Shown: positions 9,171 through 18,102 of the stretch, in pieces
How positions within the stretch are numbered: the first letter of the stretch is position 1
Layout: every line of letters starts with the position of its first letter
From: Trichomonas vaginalis G3
Lineage: Eukaryota > Parabasalia > Trichomonadida > Trichomonadidae
Assembly: GCF_026262505.1 (NCBI RefSeq)
Contig: NC_067203.1
Location: 3,720,001-3,784,000, forward strand
DNA: 64,000 bases
Reading direction: 5' to 3'
Made by a program: the position numbers and the translations under genes
The notes under the pieces: model-generated
What the model was told of the DNA's origin: nothing
Database searches by the model: none
The model's input: only the letters and a program-made list of their open reading frames with translations

Positions 9171-9998
9171 TTATTCGAATTTAATGGAACCTTTATTTAA
9201 ATCAACTATTATTTTTCCATGTTCTCCTAATTGTTGATATTGTGTGTAAAGTTCATTAATGCTCATTGGTAAATTCACTTGATAAAGCATAACGTTCAAC
9301 TGTTGACGACTAAAACCACTGAAAATGAAAAGGGTGGACAGGTTTGATTTAATGTTTGTGCTTAATGCTTTAAAGTATTGAACAGCCATGAAGAATGAAC
9401 ACTGAATGTGTCGACATTGAGTTAATAATTGATTAAAATATGATTTCTCATTAGTTATTAGTTTTGATTTCACCGCATCATCTAGAAAAATGAGTGAATG
9501 CAAAAATTCTCTATCAAAATTTGAAATAGAAAGTGTTTCAAATAATTCATCCCGTTGTTTATCAATAATTTTATCCTCTAATCCTTGCTTCTTGATTGTA
9601 TTATATAATTCTTTATACATTACAAAGTTTTTTAAATAATCTTCTGCTTCTTCTTGTGATAAATAAATAATTGGAATTTTGATTAAATGCTTTAAAGATT
9701 CAAATGTATCATCTGAAGGTGAACCTGAACGGTTGATATAAATTAACACATGTGAATAGGGTGAAGTGTTAGCAATAATGATAATTTGTTTTAATATCGT
9801 TAATGTTTTACCTTTATTTTGTTTACCAATTGCTGCAGTGATTGAATTTAAGTAACATTCAGAATATGGAATTTTCATTAATTTTTCCTTAGATAGAGCA
9901 TTTCTATTATCACTCAATGCTTCATTAATCATATCATCTACGTATGTATTATATACTCCTGCTAATTCTTCATAAGGGGTGGATGAATTTAAATCCAT
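9171..9998 (-). CDS. Polinton genome-packaging ATPase (copy 1)
   Basis: A 275-residue P-loop ATPase of the FtsK/HerA, A32-like type that pumps DNA into virus-like capsids. It has Walker A GKQNKGKT (residues 58-65), Walker B SLIFLDD (about 168-174) and the later conserved segment TLFIFSGFSRQQLN. Its length fits the family (about 250-300 aa). It sits immediately downstream of the capsid gene on the same strand, a pairing usual in Polintons. Copy 2 is nearly identical. The start lies in a TTTTGATTAAATG context. Confidence 0.85.
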   Translation of the reverse strand: MDLNSSTPYEELAGVYNTYVDDMINEALSDNRNALSKEKLMKIPYSECYLNSITAAIGKQNKGKTLTILKQIIIIANTSPYSHVLIYINRSGSPSDDTFESLKHLIKIPIIYLSQEEAEDYLKNFVMYKELYNTIKKQGLEDKIIDKQRDELFETLSISNFDREFLHSLIFLDDAVKSKLITNEKSYFNQLLTQCRHIQCSFFMAVQYFKALSTNIKSNLSTLFIFSGFSRQQLNVMLYQVNLPMSINELYTQYQQLGEHGKIIVDLNKGSIKFE

Positions 9999-10022
9999 TT
10001 AATCAAAAATAAATTTATAATT

Positions 10023-11663
10023 TTAAACATTTCTATTCATCAATATTTCATCATATGAACTTCTATACTGCGGTGGTGTACCTGTTGGATGATATTTCAA
10101 ACCTTCATCCGGTGTCCATGTCCAATATGTAGTCCTAGTAAACCAAACCTGAGGAGGATTTGTCACTTTTGAACAGTAAGTGTCATTTTCACCCTGAATG
10201 ATTGGATAAGCTTTCACTTGTACTGTAACTTGTGAGTTGAAAGTTTCTAATCCATCAAAGAATATACCCGCTCCATCACGTTGAACTGGAATAGTGCATA
10301 AGAATGAAGTTTGGTCTTTCCATGTTCTAGCTAATGGTGTGCCATCATCATCATTCAGTGGTCTAGTTAATGAGTCCTCGTATTCTTCTGTGCATTCATT
10401 CACTCCATCTAAATCAGAAGCTTGAAGCATACGTGTAAAGAATATGTCACCCACTGTGGTCATCGCTTGATCGGGGAAGTTTCTGGAATCTATAGTGACC
10501 TGAAGACCTCGAAGCATTGGATTTTCTAAAACCGTTCTTTGCATTGCATTCTTCGGAAATGTTAACACAACATCTGTAACATTATGAAGAGCGTATGAGA
10601 AATCTGAGCTAATACCTTCAGGAGTGATGCAACCTCCATTTAGTGAACGAACGTCAATATGTTGAGCTGGAATCATGAATGGATCTTCCTTACTAAATAA
10701 ACGTGGTATTGCTTTAACTGATTCTTCAATTAAACCGTATCCTGGTGTAATGCATTTATCCTCTAAAACTTCCATCTTTGTGCATGAAATAATAACGTCT
10801 TCAACTGTTGCGTCAGCAGATGTAGTGGCTAAGCTTGTAATTAATTTGGCAGGAAGTCCGATTTGTTGGAATTTGCGATCATATTTATAAACATGATTCA
10901 TAATCTTTTCATAATTTTCATCAGTTATCTTTTCATAAACGTAATTTTGTAAATCAGCAACTCTTAACGGGTCAACCTGACAAAATACTAAAGTATCCCT
11001 GAAAACATAATATTTAAGAATGATTTCACCAAATGATTTAGGATAATCATCGAACGCCTGAAATGCTAACAAATCATTTACCGGAATAATCATATCAAAA
11101 GTGACATCAACTTCTTCATTTGCTCTCTTGAAAACTTCTGAAGGGTCAATATATTTACCACATACTGAGTTATCATATTTTTGAACATTATTATATAACG
11201 AATGAACAAACTTTTTAACTTTCCTTTCTGATTTTGGTTTATATGTTGCAAATGCGAAAGATTCACGGGCGCAATCCATCTGAAGATAACCGGCATCACC
11301 TCTTTCGGTTTCTACTTCTAATTGTTTAAAGCTTTGATTTGATGATTTGTAACCAACGAATAAACGCATACATTTAAAAGTGGCATCACATGTGAAAGCT
11401 TTATTTGAAACTAGAGTTGCTTTAACTTTGCGTTTAATATATGTGTCACCTAATTGGTTCACATCATGAGCTGGGTTTGTAATTCTTAAATGAGTTTGTT
11501 TATCATCAAAATATGGAGCATCAGAGTCATAGCATGAACTTTCAAGTTCTCTATAATATCTTCTACCGTCATTCTTTGCGAATATTTCATTTATCTTTTC
11601 GAATGAATGAAACACATTTCCATTAATCGGTTTAGTGTTTGGCACTAAATAGTTAGTCGTCAT
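10023..11663 (-). CDS. Polinton major capsid protein, 546 aa (copy 1)
   Basis: The largest virion gene and the best conserved between the copies, with only scattered substitutions. Its length (546 aa), its position next to the packaging ATPase and its beta-rich sequence fit the double jelly-roll major capsid proteins of Polintons. Stretches such as KCMRLFVGYKSSNQ, VDVTFDMIIPVNDLL and FGEIILKYYVFRDTLVF look like jelly-roll strands. The gene reads whole. The start context is TTTATTTATTAATAAATG. The family assignment rests on context and overall character, not on a search. Confidence 0.85.
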   Translation of the reverse strand: MTTNYLVPNTKPINGNVFHSFEKINEIFAKNDGRRYYRELESSCYDSDAPYFDDKQTHLRITNPAHDVNQLGDTYIKRKVKATLVSNKAFTCDATFKCMRLFVGYKSSNQSFKQLEVETERGDAGYLQMDCARESFAFATYKPKSERKVKKFVHSLYNNVQKYDNSVCGKYIDPSEVFKRANEEVDVTFDMIIPVNDLLAFQAFDDYPKSFGEIILKYYVFRDTLVFCQVDPLRVADLQNYVYEKITDENYEKIMNHVYKYDRKFQQIGLPAKLITSLATTSADATVEDVIISCTKMEVLEDKCITPGYGLIEESVKAIPRLFSKEDPFMIPAQHIDVRSLNGGCITPEGISSDFSYALHNVTDVVLTFPKNAMQRTVLENPMLRGLQVTIDSRNFPDQAMTTVGDIFFTRMLQASDLDGVNECTEEYEDSLTRPLNDDDGTPLARTWKDQTSFLCTIPVQRDGAGIFFDGLETFNSQVTVQVKAYPIIQGENDTYCSKVTNPPQVWFTRTTYWTWTPDEGLKYHPTGTPPQYRSSYDEILMNRNV

Positions 11664-11733
11664 TTATTAATAAATAAAAAAATCAAAATTAAAAGATGGA
11701 AATGAATTTTTAATTTTAATGAAATAATCAACT

Positions 11734-11946
11734 ATGGCTGCAGGTATATTTAAGAAACTGTGGGATAGAGTAAAAAGAGGGGCGAGTAAAGTTTGGGAAA
11801 CATTGAAGAAGGGAGCAAATTGGATATTTAAGAATAAAGAAGCAATTAGTGACGTTGCTGAATCAATAGCACCTAATGTTCCGGTAAGGGAAGTATTAAA
11901 TAAAGGAGATAAGGTTTATCGTCGACTACAACCGATACTAAGATAA
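11734..11946 (+). CDS. Amphipathic virion peptide, 70 aa (copy 1)
   Basis: A short basic protein starting MAAGIFKKLWDRVKRGASKV, with Trp-spaced amphipathic helices (LWDRV, VWETLKKGANWIF). It starts 70 bases from the start of the capsid gene, in the opposite direction. Copy 2 has a homologue (40120-40335). It shares the N-terminal pattern MAAG-FKKLW with the next gene, which faces it. The layout recalls the membrane-active amphipathic helix of adenovirus protein VI. A membrane-penetration or minor capsid role is inferred. Confidence 0.6.
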   Translation: MAAGIFKKLWDRVKRGASKVWETLKKGANWIFKNKEAISDVAESIAPNVPVREVLNKGDKVYRRLQPILR

Positions 11947-11970
11947 AAATAATATTTATTTATTTTTCCA

Positions 11971-12207
11971 CTATCTACCCCCTATTTTATTAAGTATTCC
12001 TTCAGCAATTCCACCAACTGCGTTACCTGCTTGTGCTCCCATCGCCGGATTACCTGCTTTAGCACCTAATACTCCTCCTATGATAGTTCCTGCCGTTTTC
12101 GCTACTGGTGCCAAAAAGTTTGCAACGGGTTTAATAATCTTTTGATGAACCCAACTTGCAGCTTTCTTAATTCCTTCCCATAATTTTTTAAAGAATCCTG
12201 CCGCCAT
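11971..12207 (-). CDS. Amphipathic Gly-rich virion peptide, 78 aa (copy 1)
   Basis: A 78-residue protein beginning MAAGFFKKLWEGIKKAASWV, then a Gly/Ala-rich hydrophobic C-terminal half (TAGTIIGGVLGAKAGN, VGGIAEGILNKIGG). The N-terminus matches the converging neighbour. The Gly/Ala part resembles membrane-inserting segments of small virion peptides. Copy 2 has a close homologue (40360-40596). It is likely a membrane-active minor virion component; this is inference. Confidence 0.6.
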   Translation of the reverse strand: MAAGFFKKLWEGIKKAASWVHQKIIKPVANFLAPVAKTAGTIIGGVLGAKAGNPAMGAQAGNAVGGIAEGILNKIGGR

Positions 12208-12274
12208 CTCTGATTTAATATTAATTAAAAAATATATTTCATCACTTATATTCTAATTTTTTATTTAATGATAA

Positions 12275-12670
12275 ATGAAACCGATTTTAAAAATAAATGA
12301 AACAGAGGAGGAAGAAATAAATGAAAGTGAAAATGTTCAACAAAAAATAAACGTTGTTAAACCAATTACTGAAATAAAAATTTTTTCATCTGTTGATGAA
12401 TTTAATGACTATTATGCTAATAATAAAAAATTATTTGAAGAATTGACAACATGTAAATTGAATAAAATGTTTAAAGTTGAGGACAGAGTCCAAGACCCGG
12501 AGGGTCATGGATTCAAAATTTCAAAAATAAAAGGTGTTGTTAGTTTAAAATCTATTCCTCAATCAAGAATCACCTCATTAATGAAAATTGATGATTTAAC
12601 AAAAAGAATAGAAATTATTGAAGAGCGAATAAATCAAATTATTGATTTCATAAATTCAAATAATCATTAG
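12275..12670 (+). CDS. Polinton conserved protein, 131 aa (copy 1)
   Basis: Starts MKPILKINETEEEE in the context TTTAATGATAAATG and ends in a predicted coiled coil (MKIDDLTKRIEIIEERINQIIDF). Copy 2's homologue (40663-41031) is 122 residues long; the difference is a short stretch in the middle. The acidic N-terminus and C-terminal coiled coil suggest an oligomeric or adaptor protein. Function unknown. Confidence 0.6.
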   Translation: MKPILKINETEEEEINESENVQQKINVVKPITEIKIFSSVDEFNDYYANNKKLFEELTTCKLNKMFKVEDRVQDPEGHGFKISKIKGVVSLKSIPQSRITSLMKIDDLTKRIEIIEERINQIIDFINSNNH

Positions 12671-12727
12671 CTTATTTAAAGTTCATTGTTGATTCTGAGA
12701 CATGAATTTTTAAAGTTTATTTTTCAT

Positions 12728-13315
12728 TCATGAATGATAATTATATCTAATTTCTTTTACTCTCTCGTATATACTAGATTTAAAGAATTCAGAACTTTTA
12801 CCATAATCTCCTAAATGTTTTCTAATCCCTAACGTGTGCCAGTTATTATATGAAACTGTATAAACTTTATCTTTATCTTTGCATCTTTCATCACTTCCAA
12901 TATATTTATATCTCAGTTTTGATTTTGCATTTTCATAATCATTAACGTTTAATAATTCACAGTCTTCCTTTTTAAATAAATGTTTAAGATATTCAGGATT
13001 TAATACTCTACGTTTATATGCTCCTAACTTAGTTCTAAAGGTTTTTCTACAAAATTTAGGAATTCCATCCTCTTTAATGTCATCAATGATTTCCATTTCA
13101 TTATTTTCAATTTCTTCTTCTCGTTTATGAGGTCTTTGATTATGACTCCATTGATTCCATGAAATTAAATATTCTTTATCATTATATTTATACCTCATTA
13201 GCTTATTTTGGCTTTCATATTCATTTAATAATTCACAATCTTCATTTTTAAATTGAAGTTTAACCCATTCAGGATTTAAACAATGTTTAATTAATCGCGG
13301 AATATCTGACATCAT
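12728..13315 (-). CDS. Repeat protein, 195 aa, at right end of copy 1 only
   Basis: Two copies of a roughly 60-residue module can be seen. Each has L-NPE, then F(K)KEDCELLN, then a (M/L)RYKY block followed by a W at the end (SWNQW, SYNNW). Modules of this style (ED-CELL ... RYKY/F-C-C) occur beside homing endonucleases in large DNA viruses, usually with zinc-binding Cys pairs that are mostly absent here. No nuclease domain is seen. The gene abuts the terminal repeat and begins MMSDI. Copy 2 lacks the gene but keeps the same few codons in its terminal repeat. Function unknown, possibly DNA binding. Confidence 0.5.
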   Translation of the reverse strand: MMSDIPRLIKHCLNPEWVKLQFKNEDCELLNEYESQNKLMRYKYNDKEYLISWNQWSHNQRPHKREEEIENNEMEIIDDIKEDGIPKFCRKTFRTKLGAYKRRVLNPEYLKHLFKKEDCELLNVNDYENAKSKLRYKYIGSDERCKDKDKVYTVSYNNWHTLGIRKHLGDYGKSSEFFKSSIYERVKEIRYNYHS

Positions 13316-13467
13316 CTATATATAGATTCTTTTATAAAAGATAAAAAAATAAATTATTTTAAAATTAATGTTAATTTTTTAATGATTTATAAATAAATAT
13401 ATTTTAATGCATCGTCTATATATAGATGTAACAAAAAAAGTCACACAACCCGCACTCATCTACTACT
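13316..13467. repeat. Right terminal region of Polinton copy 1
   Basis: About 70 bases next to the last gene (TTCTTTTATAAAAGAT ... TTAATGTTAATTTTTT) match copy 2. The sequence then diverges, and the last about 23 bases (GTCACACAACCCGC ... CTACTACT) match again. The bases following 13467 are CAATAC, which should be the right target duplication; the left partner is not in the window. Confidence 0.75.
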
Positions 13468-13663
13468 CAATACTGATATCTCGATTCAGTAAAAATCTAC
13501 TAATCTCAAATATCCATCAGAAAGGAGAGTCATTATCTTCATATAAAAATACAATATAGTATAAAAAAATCGAATTATTGAAGATTGATACATTTTTCGA
13601 AATATGAATTGTAAACTTTAATAAAGGTGAAAAGGAGATATTTTAACAAAGAATTAACTAATT

Positions 13664-14310
13664 CTATATCAGAATAATGAAAAATAATGAAAAAATATTT
13701 GGAAGAAAAGATATTAATGGTTGAAAACAGGATTGCTCAATATTATGAAGCTCAATCCACAGATCTGCAAATAATACAGTATGAAATATATTATTTATTA
13801 CTGGGCCAGGAAAATGAGGTCTGTATTTAATATTATTTGTTCCAACACTATACCACCAATTTGGTTTTTCACCTGTGTAGTCAAGGCAGCCAGTTAGTCC
13901 GGAGGACATCAAACCAGTAAAATTATCCCAAGTATCACCTTTGACTCTGATATATTCGTGCTCACCATTCTCTAACAATGATATATTTTGCTTCCAAATT
14001 TGATAGGAATTTATTTGTTTATATTCTAATAATAATGTTATATATTTAAAATGTTCAAGAGTTGAAATATAGTCATATGAGCTAACTATGGAATATAAAT
14101 GTTCATCTGAATTATTACATTGATTGGTCGAGAGAAAAAATTGGTTATTTGTTGAATTATGATGACTTAATAGAATCCAATTGGATCCATATGCAAACTT
14201 TGTCTTATGGAATCCTGTTGAATATATCCCATCTTTGGAATAATCAACACTATTGTTGTTCTGAACACTATTGCTTTTCTGAACATCAGTCAAATATTTG
14301 ACAAAAAGAA
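13664..14310 (-). pseudogene. Repeat-family gene fragment A (same family as 60373)
   Basis: A frame of about 209 residues that closely matches the fragment at 60373. Shared blocks include NNNSVDYSKDGIYSTGFHKT, LLLEYKQINSYQIWKQ and GEHEYIRVKGDTWDNF, followed by a WWYS(V/I)G motif and a hydrophobic C-terminus (IFSLFFIILI) that could be a membrane anchor. No ATG starts the frame; it is open from a TTG-type codon and an upstream stop cuts it off. It therefore looks like the 3' end of a larger gene from a multicopy surface-protein-like family. The similarity continues into the 3' flank down to about 13510. I do not recognise the domain. Confidence 0.6.
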
Positions 14311-14614
14311 TTCAATGTATATCAGCAAAGTTGGTGTATTCGAATTTTATATTAAAAAATATGTTATTGTATTGGATGTGAGTGGAGATATTCCGTTATT
14401 ACAATTGACAAACGAATTATTTTGAATCCATTCGTTTTGGAAGATAACAAATTACCATCAAGCAACTAAAAGACGATAACGCTCAAATAAACCTATAGTA
14501 AAAGGTAACCCAATAACATTTTAAAAGAGTTTACAATAAATTCTAAATGGATGCTATATCTTCATTGGGGAAATATATATATATTTAAATTTCATTATAA
14601 TAATCAAAGAAATT
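14294..14614. other. Intergenic, no gene seen
   Basis: AT-rich DNA between fragment A and the IFT54 gene. It includes a short TA run around 14575. Nothing else is supported. Confidence 0.6.
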
Positions 14615-16012
14615 TTACTGTTGGCATAATCCGGCGAAGTCCTTCATGAGTTCAGTCTCTTTATTGAGGGCAGCAGCCTTAACAGACCTCAACTTCGATT
14701 CCTGTCTTGCAATATCTTTATCCAAATCTTCAACTTTAGAATTCAAGTCATGCAAAGCAGTTTCAGTTGCATTTCTTTCCTGTTCTAAAGCCTTTTCCTG
14801 TTTCTTGCACTCTTCTGTCCATCTTGTGTATTCATTTTCCATGTTACCTAAATCTTCCTGAGAGAACTGGATGAGAGTATCAAGAGGCTGAGCAGATCTC
14901 GCGAGGTGTTGAAGCAAACCCTTCGCGAACTCTATTGACTGCTTGAATCTATCAGCGTCATAAGCATCTGCTGATCCAGCGCCTTGTTTTGTATTAACAT
15001 TCTGGAACTCTTCCAATATCTTCTGAACGAGTTGGCCATTCTCTTGTCCACTTGTTGCAGGCTGTCCTGCAGCGGATTCTTCGACGAAGACATCATCTAC
15101 GTCATCGTCAACATCTTCTTCTTTGATAATCGTTGTAACTTTAGATTCTGTAATAACAGGAACGTCATCTTTGACTTTCGGAGGAGCCTTTCTTGCTGTC
15201 ATTGGACGAGCAGCAGGATTTGAATCATCCTCAATATCAACTTGGATGGCTGGAACAGCTGGAGTTTCTGGCTCTGGTTTTGGCTTCTCGCGCTTCTCTT
15301 TTCTTGGCTTTTCTTCTTTCGGTGGTTCCTCTTTCTTCTCTTCTGGCTTTTCTTCCTTCTTTGGTCTTTCTCTGCGCTCTTTCTTCTCTTCTTTTGGTAG
15401 TTCTTCAGCCTTTGGAGCTTCTTCCTTTGGCTTCTCTTCTTCCTTCTTCGGACGCTCCTTTCTTGGCTTTTCTTCCTTCGGTGGTTCCTCCTTCTTCTCT
15501 TCCTTTGGCTTTTCTTTCTTTGGAGAATGCTGTCTTTCTTCTTTCTTTTCTTCCTTCTTCTCCTCCTTCTTTTCTTCCTTGGCTGGAGCGGTCTTTTCTG
15601 CTTCAAATTTCTTCATAGCGCGCTTGGCTGCTGTATCGAAATCCATCTTCGGATTTTCAGAGCCTTTGATGACTGCTTGTAGTAACATGAGTGTATTTTC
15701 TACTTCTTGGCCAGCGGCAATTTTAGCTGTATCAACTTTGACATGAGCCTTATTAACGTATTCTGTATATAAATGGAGCATTTTGAGGAAATCTAATTTT
15801 TCTTCTTTTGTGCCGATTGTCTTTCCTTCGAGTTGTCCTTCTGTGAAATATCCTGTTCCGAATTTAGTCTTTTGATTGACAGCTTTGATTAATGATGCAA
15901 TGAACTTGATTGGTGGACGTAGGAAGTATTCGAAGTTGCTTATCTGATCAGAATATCCTTCCCACATCTTTTTTGTTTCTAAATATACTTTGTTATCTTT
16001 AGGAAGAGTCAT
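14615..16012 (-). CDS. IFT54: IFT54 / TRAF3IP1 homologue (IFT-B subunit)
   Basis: A 465-residue protein with the three-part layout of IFT54 (MIP-T3). The N-terminal domain is calponin-homology-like (about 1-140; LRPPIKFIASLIKAV and GTGYFTEGQLEG match the family's conserved core, followed by KTIGTKEEKLDFL). A highly charged Lys/Glu/Pro linker (about 145-255) and an acidic stretch (DVDDDVDDVFVEE) come next, then a C-terminal coiled coil (about 385-460). In other flagellates it links the IFT-B train to tubulin and to IFT20. Low-complexity DNA in the linker produces long spurious frames on the opposite strand. Length is somewhat below the animal protein. The ATG lies in TTCAATG. Confidence 0.85.
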   Translation of the reverse strand: MTLPKDNKVYLETKKMWEGYSDQISNFEYFLRPPIKFIASLIKAVNQKTKFGTGYFTEGQLEGKTIGTKEEKLDFLKMLHLYTEYVNKAHVKVDTAKIAAGQEVENTLMLLQAVIKGSENPKMDFDTAAKRAMKKFEAEKTAPAKEEKKEEKKEEKKEERQHSPKKEKPKEEKKEEPPKEEKPRKERPKKEEEKPKEEAPKAEELPKEEKKERRERPKKEEKPEEKKEEPPKEEKPRKEKREKPKPEPETPAVPAIQVDIEDDSNPAARPMTARKAPPKVKDDVPVITESKVTTIIKEEDVDDDVDDVFVEESAAGQPATSGQENGQLVQKILEEFQNVNTKQGAGSADAYDADRFKQSIEFAKGLLQHLARSAQPLDTLIQFSQEDLGNMENEYTRWTEECKKQEKALEQERNATETALHDLNSKVEDLDKDIARQESKLRSVKAAALNKETELMKDFAGLCQQ

Positions 16013-18099
16013 TGAATTAAAATTTACACGTTTATTTATAAGTTTACATTAATCGTCGTATGTCTATCATTTTTGCTAATAATATTAACCTGCAATGCAA
16101 AATAGATAGATTGACACTAAAAGTTTTATTGGATTTTGATAACAAAAATTATTGTCAAGAAATTCGTTTCAAACAAATTAGTCTAAGCCACTTTTTACAT
16201 CCACCAGTATGACCCACAAAGATATACTTATTGATTCTGTCAGTCACTAGCTATAGAACGACCTTACCAATGTAAATCCAGAAAATATAGAAATCTTCAA
16301 GCAGCTCACATGACTCCATTAAAAGAGTTAGGCATATTTTTTATTTCTCATGGTTTATTGAGAATCAATTCTTATATGTTTTTTATCTGTTGGGATAAAG
16401 AGAATTTCATTGTTTCTGGAATAAATTTATATAACTTTTACCTCAAAACAATGTATTCGTAAGGCTGAGTCAATGAATAATTGCATTTTATGTGATTTGA
16501 GTTCGAAAGGCATACGCGAACTCTTCAAGATAATGATTAAAAGATGGATTGAAAATATGCTTATCTAGATTCTTCATCAGAGCGTCAAAATTTCTCATCT
16601 TACAGTAATTAGTTTATAAATCATATGAAATATTAGGTTATCTTTTAAAATCTAATCATGTGAAATATTCTATTCTACATATTTTTCTATCATAAAGAGA
16701 TATACATATATAAGCATAAATAAAGTTCTAAAGTCAACGATTTGATTGAACTTCATTGAGTCAATATGTAGTTTGATATTGTTTTATGGGTAGAATGTAA
16801 TTTTCTATGTAAAAGTATTACAGTAGCAATACAATATGCAGTCATCAATAATACAGTAAAAAGGTAACTAAACTCCTTTCGCCGATCCGATTTGCTCCAT
16901 ATTTAAAATATAGCTTGCATATGTAGAAGAAAAGCTAATTTTGAAGTACGCCCGAAATCCACCAACAGGATTTCGAGCTACTAAAAAGGTACTTTTAAAT
17001 GTGATTTTTTTTATAAAAAATTAAATTTATTTTAAGATCAGACTAAAAACTAATTTTATGGAAAATCTATATCGACAAATTTATTACTTATTGGGTATAT
17101 AGATTTTTTGATTATGGCGATTATGTCTGATATGCTTCCAATAAGCCAAAACACATTTCATACTGATTTCTATAAAAGGTATCTTTATTATAGAAGTGTA
17201 AGCTATATCTGTTTGTTTTTTTATTATAACAAATTCAAAATTCTCTTATAAGGACTAGATGAAATCTGTATTATTAAATCATTAGCTAAATGAAGGTTCA
17301 AATAGAAAGTAAATATCAATTTATATGATACTGAAACCAAAATAGTTCTTTTAATAAAAGATAACACGCTGAAAATTATTGAGTATTTGCAAATCTCAAA
17401 AATCTATTGGTGAATTTGGCTCAACTTTTAAAATTATAACATCCATATCAAATCAGAAAAGCAGACAAAAATTAAAGCCAAACCTATCGGCCAATTTTTT
17501 TTTGATATTTTGATTTTTGAGGTATACTTTTAAAAGTGGATTTAAAGCACTTATGAAAAAACATTAACTTCTGTCGTTATGATTATTGATTTAGACAATA
17601 ATGATTTTAATCTTTGATTATCAAAACACTAAAGTCATCTTTTTAACATTTGCTTGGTAGCATTAACTCAAGTCTAAAGTACTATTTTATGTGGCACTCT
17701 TAGAATTTTTGTATTCATTGTACACGCTGAAATAGTACCATTAAAGTTATGGCGGACTTTCAAAAAATAGTTTGGTCACCTTTTACAGTAATAGAAACTA
17801 AGTAAAATATTCGTATTATTTATGAATTCAAGCTGGCAACTAGAAAGAGTATGGGCAAATAATGTCTTGCGGTCATTGCATGTTAAAGAAAAAAGTTATA
17901 TCTTTGATGATTTGTCCAAGCATTGATTGTTTAGAAGTTATCCTCTTAGGATTTATCCATGTTGACTAAATAAGGTATGTTCTTGAAGAATGAAGGCATA
18001 TACAAATGGCATAGTAATCACGATAAAATTAAATCAAGCAAATAAAATTGAAAGGATATAAAAATTGTGAGTATTCAAAAACTCAAACCAATCATAAAT
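16013..18099. other. Intergenic, about 2.1 kb, no gene seen
   Basis: AT-rich with no frame of gene-like composition. It contains a possible small TIR element (16852-17790, listed separately). Confidence 0.6.
16852..17790. mobile_element. Possible non-autonomous TIR element, about 0.94 kb
   Basis: The left end TACAGTAAAAAGGTAACTAA and the inverse of the right end, TACTGTAAAAGGTGACCAAA, match in about 16 of 20 positions with one small shift. A weaker match continues to CGCC/GTCCGCC. No coding frame lies between them. No clear target duplication was found, so this may be chance or a very old element. Confidence 0.3.
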
Positions 18100-18102
18100 A
18101 TG
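18093..18102 (+). promoter_or_regulatory. Initiator-like TCATA just before START gene
   Basis: TCATAAATATG: a TCAYW initiator whose A would be +1, five bases upstream of the ATG. Very short 5' leaders are normal in this lineage. This supports the ATG at 18100 as the start. Confidence 0.6.

Larger units (their letters stand above)
787..13467 (+). mobile_element. Polinton/Maverick copy 1, right part, broken
   Basis: This is a virus-like DNA transposon of the Polinton (Maverick) family, seen here from the end of its polymerase gene to its right terminus. Gene order matches copy 2: polymerase remnant, integrase, small genes, variable locus, fibre-like protein, virion proteins, packaging ATPase, capsid protein. 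The right end has the motif GTCACACAACCCGC and finishes in CTACTACT at 13467, as copy 2 does. The left terminus lies outside the window or across the gap. The replication end is eroded and the fibre gene is in pieces, with several breaks in all, while the capsid module still reads open. High similarity to copy 2 in the virion genes suggests a fairly recent common source. Confidence 0.93.

Noticed and set aside
10675-10890. 71-aa + strand frame inside the capsid gene (also 39062-39277)
   Set aside because: It is conserved in both copies only because the capsid gene is; there is no independent evidence for it.
15123-15746. Long frames on the + strand and in another minus frame (Ser/Phe-rich, Arg/Lys-rich) within 15100-15750
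   Set aside because: They are shadows of the Lys/Glu-rich linker of IFT54; the codon periodicity belongs to the IFT54 frame.
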